A stretch of DNA of 37,827 nucleotides from a virus: positions 1-37,827 of IMG/VR virus record IMGVR_UViG_3300007960_006942. One strand, given 5' to 3'. This document shows, in pieces, positions 9,741-18,512 of this stretch (its first letter is position 1; each line of letters begins with the position of its first letter). The position numbers were made by a program, and so were the translations under genes. Below the pieces are notes generated by a model. That model was not told where the DNA came from. It worked only from the letters and a program-made list of their open reading frames with translations, and made no database searches.

Positions 9741-12700
9741 CTATGACGGTATTGTCGGTAGACCACCTATAGGCATACCACCAAGTCCCTGCGCGTCATC
9801 AGAGGTGATCGGAGGGATCCCTTCATTTCTATAGCCTAGATCTAACAAGAGATAGACATCCTGGCCTTTCTTGACCCAAAGCTTGAAGTAACGACGACCA
9901 GTTACATCTTCTTCTTGTTGGGTGATTGTAGAAAAAGAATCTTCTGTATCTTGTTGTTGAGTTGTATCCAATGTTCCCTTGACTTGCCAACCGTATCGTA
10001 GTCCAACACCTGGGGATGAAATAATGATCACTGGTACTGCTTCAGTTAGAAAAGCATTTGGATAAGCATTACTTATCTCAGCCCTAGCAGTGTTCAAAGC
10101 TTGGAACTCATCACCCATAACGCCGGCGCCCAAAGTAACATGAACAAATATTCTATTTGTTTCCGTATTGGTTGTTACTGTACCATTAAGATATCTTCTT
10201 TGCGCGGCGGTCAAGGCTACGAATGGTACTGTACCTTGTGTGAAATCTGACTCGCTGACTGGTAGCGGGTCCAAGTTTTGCTGTTCTCTATCCGAAGTCA
10301 ACAGGTTCTCGTATTGCTCCGAGGTAGCGGCAGCTGCGTTCTCTCCGGAAAGCTTCATCGTCATTATCAACCCAACTTCCGGAATATTCAAAAGCCTTAA
10401 TGATGATGGCGTCAATTGTGATATAACATTTGATATTGCAGACGGCTCGTCATTTTGAACTGTAATACCCGGTAGTGTCCTCAACATAGATTCGTTGAAA
10501 GATAGCTGATTCGTGTTTGGAAGCGCTTTACGCAAAGCATTGTTGATTGCTTGACGGCTTCTATCGATTCTATCCGAGATCAAGAAATCTAAAATTTCAT
10601 CAAAGCCAAAGAAAGTGTCTTCATCTGTTATTGAGAACTGTGTGCCTGCTGGGATGGCCACTGTTCCATCAAGGTATAAAATGCCACCTCTCTGGGCTAC
10701 AACAGAGCGGCGTGCTTTGAGGTTGAAATAAGATGTTAGATCCATTCGTATTCTGTTCTCAGCCGATGGCTCAATGGCATCAAAATAGAACAAGAGAGAC
10801 TGAAGGATTTGCCCTCTAATGAACGTGAATACAAAACTGTTTCTATCAAGAATGCTATCAAGGTTATAAGCCGACATAACAAAGATATTTTTAATAATAA
10901 CCTCAGCAATATGTATCTGAACCAAAAGCAAATACATACCAAACTTGATTACGTTTCTTATCTTTGAACTCAAAGGAATATCTTCACCGCTGCAGGCAGA
11001 CTCTTTATACTCCTCAATCATTTGGTTTATAATACCCTGGATATCAAGGAAGTCGCCAAGTTCGCTTGGTGGGCAGTTTTCTGTTTGTGTAAAGAAGTTT
11101 AATGACTGCAAAGTCGCAGCATCAAATACTCCATTTTTTAGAACATATTCAAAAGCATTTTCAACTAACTGCCCGTAAACTCTTGGGAAATCGCTGTAGT
11201 AAACTTCTAGCTCTTCTTGAGCTGTTTCGGCATTTAGATTATCTAAAATAGCTACTGCAAACTTGTTTACAAATACATTTGCTGTTTCAGCTATGCCTGT
11301 AGATATGCTTTCCGGCAGCAGGTTATTGAGGTTCCATTCCCCAACGGTTGGAGATTTTTCTCCACCTATTATTTCATCCTCTGCATTGTTGCGGAAAAAT
11401 CGATCTAAGTTGAAATCAATGTTTAACTGTGGGTCTGTATAGCCACCTCTGGTAGGGTAAGTTAGCGAAAGGCTGTTTGGTATTCTTCCTATGTCTTCTA
11501 TACCAGTTCCTAAATCCGGATTGAGAGCCTGTCCCGCAATAACTTCCTCATCTGTAAGGTTTATGGTGAATGGATTATTTGGATCTGAACCCGTGGACAT
11601 TACAGTCACCGGTATATTTTCATCCAATGTTGTTATGGATATTGGCGTGAACTCGTTATCAAACTTGAATAGCAATTCAAGATCTCTATATTCATCGACC
11701 GCTCCTGTTAAAACAAATGAGCTATAAAAGTTTTCGGTTACAGTCGATAAAGATTGTGGATCAAATCCAAATGAATCAGGGATTATGTAATCCCTAAACG
11801 CATTCAAAAAGTTTTGATTAAAATCATACGCCGTGAATACTGGATTTGAGGCATTCTCTGGATTTGCTAGATTATCAACGTTATTGATAATATTTTGTAT
11901 CGCATCCTTAAAGTTAGGGTCTGCGATAGAGCTTGATAAAGCAAGAGCAATAGTCGTGATTGTCTCGGCAGTTGCTGCCTGATCGGTTCCCAAAAATCTT
12001 GATAGATCCACATCGCATTGTTGTAACTGCTCATCTAGATCACTGAACCCATTCTGCATTTGCTGCAAAACGCCAACAATAGTCGCCAAGAATGCAGGAT
12101 CTATCGGATCGCCAATAGAACCAGTGTTTACTTGTCGTATATCGTCCAGAACTCTTGATTGATTTTTCTGAACGGGTTCAAGCATTATTTCCTTTACAGA
12201 GTCGCCAGATGCAATAAACTGCAACTGAACTATTTCCGCTAAGGTGTTGAAAGTCTCCGGAATAGATTTAGTTATTGTAGGATCTAAAAACTCACTATCA
12301 GGACAATCCAAGTTAAAGTTTGGAGGGGTGACCTGTAAGCCGTTCTCAATCAAATCTAAAAGCTCTTGAACGTTCTCATCATCGAAGATACCCTCATCCA
12401 AGCAAACATTATCTTGATTGGTCTCATAAAGTTCATTGGCGATCTCATTGCAAAGGTTTGTAACATCTACAACGCCTGATAGGTCCTCAAAGAATCCCAA
12501 TATGTCTGTTCTAGAGCTTAATCTTCTAGCAACAGCCTCGTCGTTGTAGTTCTGATTGAACTCCAATATTCTATCCATCAACTCGTCGGAAGCATCATCT
12601 CTGTTTAACAGAAGAATACAAATATCAATAGAACTTAATATTGAAGACAAAGCAGATAAGTAATCTAATATTTGTTGATTCGTAAGCCCATTCTTTCCGG

Positions 12701-14441
12701 ATAGTTGGTCAAGTTGAGATCCCGCGCCAACTGTTGGTAACAGGGAAGTACCGGGATTTGGATTATCTTCAATAAAATCTGTTAAATCATTTTCGCCATA
12801 GTCACTAGACCTAGGTGTTGTTAGGGCACAGTTTTCTCTCAATAAATCAGCTAATGTTTTGATGACTTCCAAAACAGTTTGTTGAACCGTATCAACGATT
12901 ACCTTTTCTATCTCTTTCCAAAGTTCGCCAGAGACTGTGAAGATCTGGAACTGAGTGAAATCAACCTCCGGCAAACTGATCGGAGCTTCTTTCGGAACAT
13001 CAGGCGGATAATAAACTGAAGATCCAGCTCTAACTAATGCATTTCTAACAGCTTTATTGATTCTTCCGGCCTCAACAGATGCTCCAAAAGTCAGGCACAT
13101 AAATGCTTCTCTCGCTATTTCGTCAATACCAAACTGTCGCATGATGTAAGCAACCTTTGGGTTTGCTCTTTCTATCAGTCCCAAAGGACCTTGATCTAAG
13201 ACATCTCCGATTACTTCTGAAACTTGTGCGGCTGTATTCAAAGCCTTGACTGTTTGTGCAGCGGCGACTCTCTTGAAAACCTCGGGATTATCAGCAACTT
13301 CTTTTTTAAGTTTCTTGTATTCTTCCGACGTAAAGTAATCTTTAAAGCCTTTCTCTAAGTCATCAACATTATTCACATCTATCAGACCATAATCGTTAGC
13401 AACCCTTAGAAGCTCATTGGTCATATCTTTTTTGGGCTGGATCTGGAAGTTCTCGATTATGCTTCCATCGAAACCTAACGAATCTTTGACCGCGTCGTCG
13501 TTTAGGAAGTCATAAAAAGAATAAGGGCTATTTGTATCAATCGTATCTTGAATAGAAGTCAAAAGACTTTGGTAGTTTCTCAGAACAGCCAAAGTCATTG
13601 GATCATTCAATAGGTTGCTGTTTTCAATGATAGGGAAATAACCAACTTTAAGTGGCTGGCTTTGAATCGACTCTTCGATCAGAAGGTAATCTATTCTAGA
13701 TATAGCAAGTTTCCCATTCTTTTTACCAAAAATAAGGGTAATAGTATCTGCTTCCGAGAAATCATAACTTGGAACTTGCGTTTTCAACTGCTCTGATAGA
13801 AGCGTTACAAGCTTATTGAGAGTCTTAGTAGCTTGTATTTGTAGGGGACCAAACGCGACATTAAGATTTATCTGCCCCTCAAAGCCTGCATATTGGGTAT
13901 CGAACATTCTAAGGCCATTGTTCAATAGATTGTTCTGCTCTCCAAGAGTACCTACGGTTAAGGTTGTTTCAGATATCTCGCCTTCGATACCAAGGCGCTG
14001 ATTGAAGAAAGTAAGGTTCGGCTCAAAATCAGGCATATTGCCTTCACTTAGTAGCTCCTCTCTTTTATCATCAAAGTTATAAAGCGTCCTAACAATCACA
14101 ATCGACATAGCCGATGGTGGCGAAGTTTGATAAGAAGTCTCTAACTGAACCGAGTTTACTATCTCTTCTATCAAGGATTCTGCTAGATCTAAATCACCAT
14201 TTGCTTGTTCTTGAAAATACTCTTCATCAAACAAATACGAGTAGAACTCTGGAAGATATGATGAAACAAACGCCCTCGCTCCCTGTTCTTTGATTGATAG
14301 CAGACCAAATTGAGATCCAACACCGCCAGCTAAAGCGTTGCTGCTTACTTTGATTTTTACCTTATATGTTCCGCTATTTTTATCATAAAACGGAGTATTG
14401 AAAGATTTGCTTAAGTATTTCTTAGTGGTGATTGAAGCCAT
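9741..14441 (-). CDS. Very large (1566 aa) putative virion protein
   Basis: This is the longest complete gene in the window and I recognise no domain in it. It is acidic, Asn/Leu-rich and mostly helical, with a conspicuous hydrophobic segment at about residues 1159-1193 ('FGMYLLLVQIHIAEVIIKN') followed by a second aliphatic stretch ('RGQILQSLLFYFD'). The C-terminus becomes beta-like and ends in a Gly/Pro tail. It starts at ATG 14441, 7 nt after the spike-like gene, and is followed by the 501-residue protein. The position suggests a tail hub or baseplate component, or a protein delivered with the tail. It lacks the long regular coiled coil expected of a classical tape measure, so I do not call it that. 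Confidence 0.75.
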   Translation of the reverse strand: MASITTKKYLSKSFNTPFYDKNSGTYKVKIKVSSNALAGGVGSQFGLLSIKEQGARAFVSSYLPEFYSYLFDEEYFQEQANGDLDLAESLIEEIVNSVQLETSYQTSPPSAMSIVIVRTLYNFDDKREELLSEGNMPDFEPNLTFFNQRLGIEGEISETTLTVGTLGEQNNLLNNGLRMFDTQYAGFEGQINLNVAFGPLQIQATKTLNKLVTLLSEQLKTQVPSYDFSEADTITLIFGKKNGKLAISRIDYLLIEESIQSQPLKVGYFPIIENSNLLNDPMTLAVLRNYQSLLTSIQDTIDTNSPYSFYDFLNDDAVKDSLGFDGSIIENFQIQPKKDMTNELLRVANDYGLIDVNNVDDLEKGFKDYFTSEEYKKLKKEVADNPEVFKRVAAAQTVKALNTAAQVSEVIGDVLDQGPLGLIERANPKVAYIMRQFGIDEIAREAFMCLTFGASVEAGRINKAVRNALVRAGSSVYYPPDVPKEAPISLPEVDFTQFQIFTVSGELWKEIEKVIVDTVQQTVLEVIKTLADLLRENCALTTPRSSDYGENDLTDFIEDNPNPGTSLLPTVGAGSQLDQLSGKNGLTNQQILDYLSALSSILSSIDICILLLNRDDASDELMDRILEFNQNYNDEAVARRLSSRTDILGFFEDLSGVVDVTNLCNEIANELYETNQDNVCLDEGIFDDENVQELLDLIENGLQVTPPNFNLDCPDSEFLDPTITKSIPETFNTLAEIVQLQFIASGDSVKEIMLEPVQKNQSRVLDDIRQVNTGSIGDPIDPAFLATIVGVLQQMQNGFSDLDEQLQQCDVDLSRFLGTDQAATAETITTIALALSSSIADPNFKDAIQNIINNVDNLANPENASNPVFTAYDFNQNFLNAFRDYIIPDSFGFDPQSLSTVTENFYSSFVLTGAVDEYRDLELLFKFDNEFTPISITTLDENIPVTVMSTGSDPNNPFTINLTDEEVIAGQALNPDLGTGIEDIGRIPNSLSLTYPTRGGYTDPQLNIDFNLDRFFRNNAEDEIIGGEKSPTVGEWNLNNLLPESISTGIAETANVFVNKFAVAILDNLNAETAQEELEVYYSDFPRVYGQLVENAFEYVLKNGVFDAATLQSLNFFTQTENCPPSELGDFLDIQGIINQMIEEYKESACSGEDIPLSSKIRNVIKFGMYLLLVQIHIAEVIIKNIFVMSAYNLDSILDRNSFVFTFIRGQILQSLLFYFDAIEPSAENRIRMDLTSYFNLKARRSVVAQRGGILYLDGTVAIPAGTQFSITDEDTFFGFDEILDFLISDRIDRSRQAINNALRKALPNTNQLSFNESMLRTLPGITVQNDEPSAISNVISQLTPSSLRLLNIPEVGLIMTMKLSGENAAAATSEQYENLLTSDREQQNLDPLPVSESDFTQGTVPFVALTAAQRRYLNGTVTTNTETNRIFVHVTLGAGVMGDEFQALNTARAEISNAYPNAFLTEAVPVIIISSPGVGLRYGWQVKGTLDTTQQQDTEDSFSTITQQEEDVTGRRYFKLWVKKGQDVYLLLDLGYRNEGIPPITSDDAQGLGGMPIGGLPTIPS

Positions 14442-14448
14442 GTCTTAA

Positions 14449-15432
14449 TTAATTCGTATTGTTATATTTGCTTAATATAAATAAGCCCTTACCATCTTTC
14501 GTAGTCTCAGCACCTCCCGGTGTCTGCAAATAACTTTGTTTGATGCCACTTACCTTTTGCATATGAAGCATCAACTGAGCCTCGACATTTGTGAGAGTAT
14601 TGATCATCGCTTCAGTGCCTTTTGGCAAAATACTTTCAAAATCAGGAGATGTTAGTTGTCCATAGAAAGGCGAGCGGTGTGTGTGAGTCAAGATAGCTTG
14701 TGTAAGATTTCTGTTGTATTCCAAAAAGTTCTTGAATAACTCTCTAAGGTCGTGTATCGCATCTAAGGTCTCTGTTAGACACTGTTGGAGGTTTGACCCC
14801 TTTACTAGTGGTTGCATGTCTCTGTCGTCGTTCATGGCGATCAAATCAATACCATAGCCAGTTGTAGAAGCGTTCGTTACGTCACCACCTTGAGAATTCT
14901 TCTTATCAGTTCTAGTAACAAGCTTAATGTTCTCTCTGGCGACAAATCTTAAAGTGTCTGCTTTTATAGCCACGGTGCTTCTAGGACTATCCGGCTTTGT
15001 GTTGCCAACTATTCCCGCCGCCAATCCAAAATAAGAATCCGGGTCTGCTTTTTGAGAAATATAGACACGAGCAGCATCCAACTTAAAGTTTGGATCTACA
15101 TTCAAAAGCTTTCCGCGATTATCGCGTCGGCGCGCTCGATATCCCAAACGACCAGCTACAATGTCGATGGAAGCACAGTGAGTATCTTTTGAGCCCCCAT
15201 ATCCCGATAGAATATTGTTAGGGCGATCTAAACCAAGAACAATAGAAGAGTTGCCTTTTTGTAACACAGTCTCTTCTTTTATGCTTATGTATTCAGGTAC
15301 GTCGAAGTTGCCTCTGGTGCCTTCACCAAACCCAAAATACTCTGCCTTTTCTTGTTCAGACATAGCATCATAAGCAGCCCTCTCGTCTGGGGGGATAACA
15401 CTTAAATCAATTGCAGTGTTTTTAGTAGTCAT
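14449..15432 (-). CDS. Putative baseplate spike (gp5 C-domain / gpV-like) protein
   Basis: This is a 327-residue protein. Around residues 150-175 it shows alternating beta strands with the rhythm of spike helices ('VAIKADTLRFVARENIKLVT'), similar in character to the T4 gp5 C-terminal beta-prism. Near residues 247-251 there is a THTH-R motif, reminiscent of the HxH iron-binding tip of P2 gpV/Mu gp45 spikes. The middle part mentions no catalytic motif. The ATG overlaps the stop of the peptidase-bearing hub gene by 4 nt (ATGA), so the two may be made together as hub and needle. The call is inference from pattern and position. Confidence 0.6.
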   Translation of the reverse strand: MTTKNTAIDLSVIPPDERAAYDAMSEQEKAEYFGFGEGTRGNFDVPEYISIKEETVLQKGNSSIVLGLDRPNNILSGYGGSKDTHCASIDIVAGRLGYRARRRDNRGKLLNVDPNFKLDAARVYISQKADPDSYFGLAAGIVGNTKPDSPRSTVAIKADTLRFVARENIKLVTRTDKKNSQGGDVTNASTTGYGIDLIAMNDDRDMQPLVKGSNLQQCLTETLDAIHDLRELFKNFLEYNRNLTQAILTHTHRSPFYGQLTSPDFESILPKGTEAMINTLTNVEAQLMLHMQKVSGIKQSYLQTPGGAETTKDGKGLFILSKYNNTN

Positions 15433-16556
15433 TGTATTCTGTAAACCTCAATCGCGCGGATCTCTGCTAGCGCTACAGCTTCATCGACATTTCTTTGTGC
15501 TTCGGTGCCACCTAATCGGTAAGAGATATGAAAGTGTTTTGCAGTTGCTGCTTTCGTTGGGCTGTCGTATTCATTCAGATATCTGAAATTCTGATCTCCT
15601 GCCGAAAATCCCTGTAGTACCTCCTCAACCTTTCTAATATTTTCTTCTGTGTCGGGAAAGATAACGAAATCCAATGCGTTCCCGGTTTTGTGACGACTGT
15701 TATAGTTTAGTTGTTGGTGATATTTATCGTTACCGCCAGTAACTTCAATATCTATTGTAGGATACAACTCACGGATTTTTTCAAAAACTGCGATACCATA
15801 TCTTGACATATCAGAGTTTATGTCTCCTCCGTTTGATATTTCATTGCCTTTTTCAGTATATCCCAAACCCATTAGGGCCTCTCTAAGGTCATCAGCATTG
15901 AATGTCGGACCATCAAAGTCTGGTATATTTTGGTACGGTATATTAATGAGATTTTTATTATCTGCGGATAAGTCTAAAGATGATACCACTCCATTTTGAA
16001 ATGTTGCGCCGGCTGTGGCGTTTGTATCAAAGCCAGCTAACTGTATTGGACCGCCAGTCTTAGCGACGATTCTAGGATTGAAAAGATTTTCAACATCATC
16101 ATATTTTATTGATACCAAAGTACCATTTGGTATTGGGATTTCTCCATCTGTCATATCTGAATATACATCTGGATAAGTAACCAATACCGGGTCACCCGTA
16201 CCTTTCGGAATACACCTAGGCTCTAGTTCTGGAATATAAACTTTATATGCGTAGAGATTGTAATCACTTGTTCGATCTTCTTGCGCAGGGGTATTTTCTT
16301 GTGTCTTTACTAGATACTCTTCAAATAAGGCGGTTTTGTTCTTATAGGATGGATAAGATATAACACGAGATGCAACAACAATCCCATTAAAAGTATCTTT
16401 GTTTCTTAGGGTATTTTTACCGTAAGCAGCCTCTGTTGAAAGACGAAGAAACTCTAGCGGATCCGTTCTTCTTCTATCAGTCGAAGGACCGCCTCCATCT
16501 GCTAGGTTGTTTAAGGTGCCGAAGGGAACGTCTTCAAGTTTGATTTTACCCGTCAT
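15429..16556 (-). CDS. Baseplate hub protein with M15-type peptidoglycan peptidase
   Basis: This 375-residue protein has two parts. Residues about 55-165 look like an OB-fold-type beta domain ('FNGIVVASRVISYPSY', 'YAYKVYIPELEPR', 'GTLVSIKYDD'), as in the N-terminus of T4 gp5. The C-terminal part carries a zinc peptidase signature of the M15/D-Ala-D-Ala carboxypeptidase family: 'SRHKTGNALDF' near 285-295 (HxxGxAxD) and 'KHFHIS' near 337-342 (HxH). It would cut peptide bridges during DNA entry. T4 gp5 uses a lysozyme at this place. The start overlaps the preceding gene by 11 nt. The peptidase call is strong; the hub assignment is by context. Confidence 0.82.
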   Translation of the reverse strand: MTGKIKLEDVPFGTLNNLADGGGPSTDRRRTDPLEFLRLSTEAAYGKNTLRNKDTFNGIVVASRVISYPSYKNKTALFEEYLVKTQENTPAQEDRTSDYNLYAYKVYIPELEPRCIPKGTGDPVLVTYPDVYSDMTDGEIPIPNGTLVSIKYDDVENLFNPRIVAKTGGPIQLAGFDTNATAGATFQNGVVSSLDLSADNKNLINIPYQNIPDFDGPTFNADDLREALMGLGYTEKGNEISNGGDINSDMSRYGIAVFEKIRELYPTIDIEVTGGNDKYHQQLNYNSRHKTGNALDFVIFPDTEENIRKVEEVLQGFSAGDQNFRYLNEYDSPTKAATAKHFHISYRLGGTEAQRNVDEAVALAEIRAIEVYRIQ

Positions 16557-16857
16557 CTTCTTTGCTCTCGTTTAGCAAATCAAACAACTGTTCTTTATCG
16601 TCGGCTGTGAGACCTACTTGGCCTGTCTTTTGACGTTGAAGGATCGCAGCGAGCTTCACCATCTGCTCATTGGATCTTTGAAGGTTTTCTACATACTTGG
16701 CCGCGATAGGGCCCATCTCTCTTCTATCGGCGGGAGAGGCTTTCATATCAGCCATTACATCCATTAGCAAGGACTTAGCCATCGCACGATCTTCTTTGAT
16801 GTTTGTCGTGGTTTCTTCTATGTAATGCTCTAAACTTAGATCTCGCTGTTTTCCCAT
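16546..16857 (-). CDS. Small helical protein of unknown function
   Basis: This 103-residue protein is strongly charged, Lys/Glu/Met-rich and apparently all-helical. It has a likely coiled-coil or helical-hairpin centre ('ADRREMGPIAAKYVENLQRSNEQMVKLAAILQRQ') and an acidic tail. It has no cysteines, signal peptide or membrane segment. The ATG at 16857 lies 22 nt inside the 3' end of the late sigma factor gene with no clear ribosome site, so translational coupling is likely. The size and helical make-up would fit a small terminase subunit or a scaffold-type protein, but I have no motif to prove it. Confidence 0.65.
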   Translation of the reverse strand: MGKQRDLSLEHYIEETTTNIKEDRAMAKSLLMDVMADMKASPADRREMGPIAAKYVENLQRSNEQMVKLAAILQRQKTGQVGLTADDKEQLFDLLNESKEDDG

Positions 16858-17522
16858 TTTGTCTTAAACGTCCTGTACCTCTTGCGAAGCTTGTTAAGGT
16901 TATTTACAACTTGCTTGGTATTTAACCCAGTTATCTCGCGAAGATATAAGTAAATAGCTTTTTTGTTGAAAATTTCTATTTGATCAGCAGAGTCTAAAAG
17001 AATACGAACAGCCATAAGAACCTTCTTCTCGTTTTCTTTTATCATAAATGAATCCCAAGTCTCTATCTCATTGCTGAGAGATATCCAAAATTCAACTTCT
17101 GATCTTTTGTCAAAATAGTTAGGCTCCTCAGATACTAGGTTTTCATCCATCTCATTCAGAACATCCTCCATAAAGACTTCTGTTTGTAGACGCTTCTTAG
17201 TTCTTTTGACTTTATGAATAAACCAGTTCTTTGTTACAACCGAGAAATATGAAAAAGCTTTGGAGCCCTTATTAGGATCATATTTGTTTAGGATTGTTGT
17301 AAGCCAAACCTTGCAATCTGCTCTGAGATAGTCAATGTTTGGCAATGTGGTAAAACGATACGTGTAGATTATCTTGTCTACCATATCGTCAAATGCAGGC
17401 TGTATGTACTCTTCGTACAACTTAGATCGCAGCTCCCTGTCATTTGTCAGGGCATACTTAACTATTGCGTCTTCGTGAACCTGCGTAAAGTAATGATTTT
17501 TCTTGCTCTTCTTCCTCGGCAT
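16836..17522 (-). CDS. 55: Late-transcription sigma factor, T4 gp55-like
   Basis: This is a 228-residue protein. The segment 'NKGSKAFSYFSVVTKNWFIH' followed by 'KVKRTKKRLQ' corresponds to sigma regions 2.2-2.4 (core binding and -10 recognition) as in T4 gp55 ('[22 protein letters not shown]'). The N-terminal 'HYFTQVHEDAIVKYA' is typical of the longer marine T4-like versions. It would direct host RNA polymerase to late promoters, and a TATAAATA box lies about 1 kb upstream in the same operon. The start at 17522 is backed by a strong GAGGAAG ribosome site, although it overlaps the preceding gene by 65 nt. The C-terminal basic helix ('LRKRYRTFKTKW') ends the protein. Confidence 0.88.
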   Translation of the reverse strand: MPRKKSKKNHYFTQVHEDAIVKYALTNDRELRSKLYEEYIQPAFDDMVDKIIYTYRFTTLPNIDYLRADCKVWLTTILNKYDPNKGSKAFSYFSVVTKNWFIHKVKRTKKRLQTEVFMEDVLNEMDENLVSEEPNYFDKRSEVEFWISLSNEIETWDSFMIKENEKKVLMAVRILLDSADQIEIFNKKAIYLYLREITGLNTKQVVNNLNKLRKRYRTFKTKWENSEI

Positions 17523-17826
17523 TTAGCGCTTCCTCTAGTTCTTGATCCAATTCGGCGTCTATTGTATATTCAAATATATCTCTAAAATTGGACATTTCTT
17601 CATTTACTTCTTTTATACGAAACACCAACTCTTGAATGATTGGCTCTCCATGAAATGAATCCATGCTATACATATTCTTTACGAACACATGAAATGCTTT
17701 TGTGGTCAAAAACAAATCAGACATGTTGTCCGAGATAAACATAAACTTTTGCAGTATCCTTGATATATACCAACCCAAAAGTGCGTTTAATATAAGGGAT
17801 ATGATTAATACAATATAAATGAACAT
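17458..17826 (-). CDS. Membrane-anchored small protein with acidic tail
   Basis: This 122-residue protein has a clear N-terminal transmembrane helix (residues about 2-22, 'FIYIVLIISLILNALLGWYI'). The rest would be cytoplasmic: an amphipathic middle section and a Glu-rich C-terminus ('ELEEALNAEEEEQEK') ending in a basic patch. The ATG overlaps the FmdB-like stop by one base. Its last 65 nt are shared out of frame with the start of the late sigma factor gene. The function is unknown. The conserved-looking linkage with the sigma factor gene suggests late expression and a role at the inner membrane. Confidence 0.75.
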   Translation of the reverse strand: MFIYIVLIISLILNALLGWYISRILQKFMFISDNMSDLFLTTKAFHVFVKNMYSMDSFHGEPIIQELVFRIKEVNEEMSNFRDIFEYTIDAELDQELEEALNAEEEEQEKSLLYAGSRRRNS

Positions 17827-18074
17827 TATTTGTTTTTATTTAGTTGTTCTTTTTGTTGTTCTAACTCTTGACGCGAATCTTCTATAAATTGCTCTGTAAC
17901 TTGACCAACCTTATTAGATTTTGTTCCCTTTTTTCTCGTAGTAAATGTTGTTAAAAGTTTTACTAGAGTAGAGTCCGAGTCACACTTTGGACAAGCTGAT
18001 TGCGTCTCGGATGAAGGGTGGTATATAGTTGAGACTTCTTCACACGCTTTGCAGCGATACTGATATCGTGGCAT
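17826..18074 (-). CDS. FmdB-family zinc-ribbon protein
   Basis: This is an 82-residue protein. Residues 1-31 form the FmdB-type zinc ribbon: MPRYQYRC at the start, then CxxC at 8/11 and CxxC at 28/31. A Thr/Lys-rich linker and a C-terminal Gln/Glu/Lys helix follow. FmdB-family ribbons are annotated as putative regulators, but their biochemical function is poorly known. It is one-base coupled at both ends (TAATG with the 56-residue gene before it and with the membrane protein after it). Being two genes upstream of the late sigma factor, it may be a transcription accessory; that is inference. Confidence 0.85.
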   Translation of the reverse strand: MPRYQYRCKACEEVSTIYHPSSETQSACPKCDSDSTLVKLLTTFTTRKKGTKSNKVGQVTEQFIEDSRQELEQQKEQLNKNK

Positions 18075-18244
18075 TAACGTCGCGTCTCAAGGGCCTTTAA
18101 TCTTCTATCAATATCTGATAGGTGACGCTCCAGATCTCGCGCCTGCTGCCGGAGTGCTGTACGAAGCAACTCATCTACTAACTCTCTTGCCTCACCCTCT
18201 GTAAGGTAACGTGGTGTGGTTGTGGTACGATTTTTGTTAAACAT
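18074..18244 (-). CDS. Short 56-residue helical protein
   Basis: This reading frame is easily missed because of its length. It starts at ATG 18244 (MFNKNRTTTTPRYL) and ends with TAA at 18076-18074, overlapping the FmdB ATG by one base. A strong GAGGAG ribosome site precedes it, overlapping the end of the 65-residue gene. After a basic, Thr-rich head, residues about 15-53 form one charged amphipathic helix ('ARELVDELLRTALRQQARDL', then 'DIDRRLKAL'), a likely coiled coil. The function is unknown. The good ribosome site and the perfect fit between two neighbours make it a real gene. Confidence 0.75.
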   Translation of the reverse strand: MFNKNRTTTTPRYLTEGEARELVDELLRTALRQQARDLERHLSDIDRRLKALETRR

Positions 18245-18247
18245 TAT

Positions 18248-18445
18248 TTACTCCTCTTCGCTTAACTGTACTTGGCTCAAATTTATTGTTGGAGGATTGG
18301 TAACTACCAATGTATCTCCAGTAGGATCATCCGGGTTTGCTACAAAATTCATTGAAGTCAACACCGGAACAATATCCGATTGCTCCATTAGTGATCTTTG
18401 AAGAGCCATCATTAAGGCTCCAACTGCTTGATTTGATAACGTCAT
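18248..18445 (-). CDS. First gene of the late operon, 65-residue unknown protein
   Basis: This 65-residue protein has an N-terminal helix ('NQAVGALMMALQRSLMEQ') and then a Pro/Thr-rich strand-like part ending in an acidic SEEE tail. No motif is recognised. It is preceded by an AGAAAGGA ribosome site and by a leader carrying a perfect T4-type late promoter box at 18513-18520, so it is the first gene behind that promoter. The next gene starts 3 nt after its stop. Confidence 0.7.
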   Translation of the reverse strand: MTLSNQAVGALMMALQRSLMEQSDIVPVLTSMNFVANPDDPTGDTLVVTNPPTINLSQVQLSEEE

Positions 18446-18512
18446 AATAATTCCTTTCTATAATGGATCTGTTGTTGCAAGCATACTAAAATTTAAACAC
18501 ATATTTAAAGTT
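18446..18512 (-). promoter_or_regulatory. Leader A with TTTAAATA box and AGAAAGGA ribosome site
   Basis: This is the untranslated leader between the late box and the 65-residue gene. Reading on the minus strand it holds a second, one-mismatch late-box-like octamer TTTAAATA (18502-18509), a TTTTAG...GCTTGC tract, and TATAGAAAGGA just before the ATG. The same order of elements recurs upstream of the sulfotransferase gene at 19322-19389. Confidence 0.5.

Noticed and set aside
9741-14441. Tape measure protein call for the 1566-residue gene
   Set aside because: No extended coiled coil or repeat pattern is visible, and the order next to gp25/gp6 fits a baseplate part equally well.
14476-14483. Perfect TATAAATA on the plus strand
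   Set aside because: It lies inside the 3' end of a minus-strand gene and points away from all genes; a chance match in AT-rich codons.
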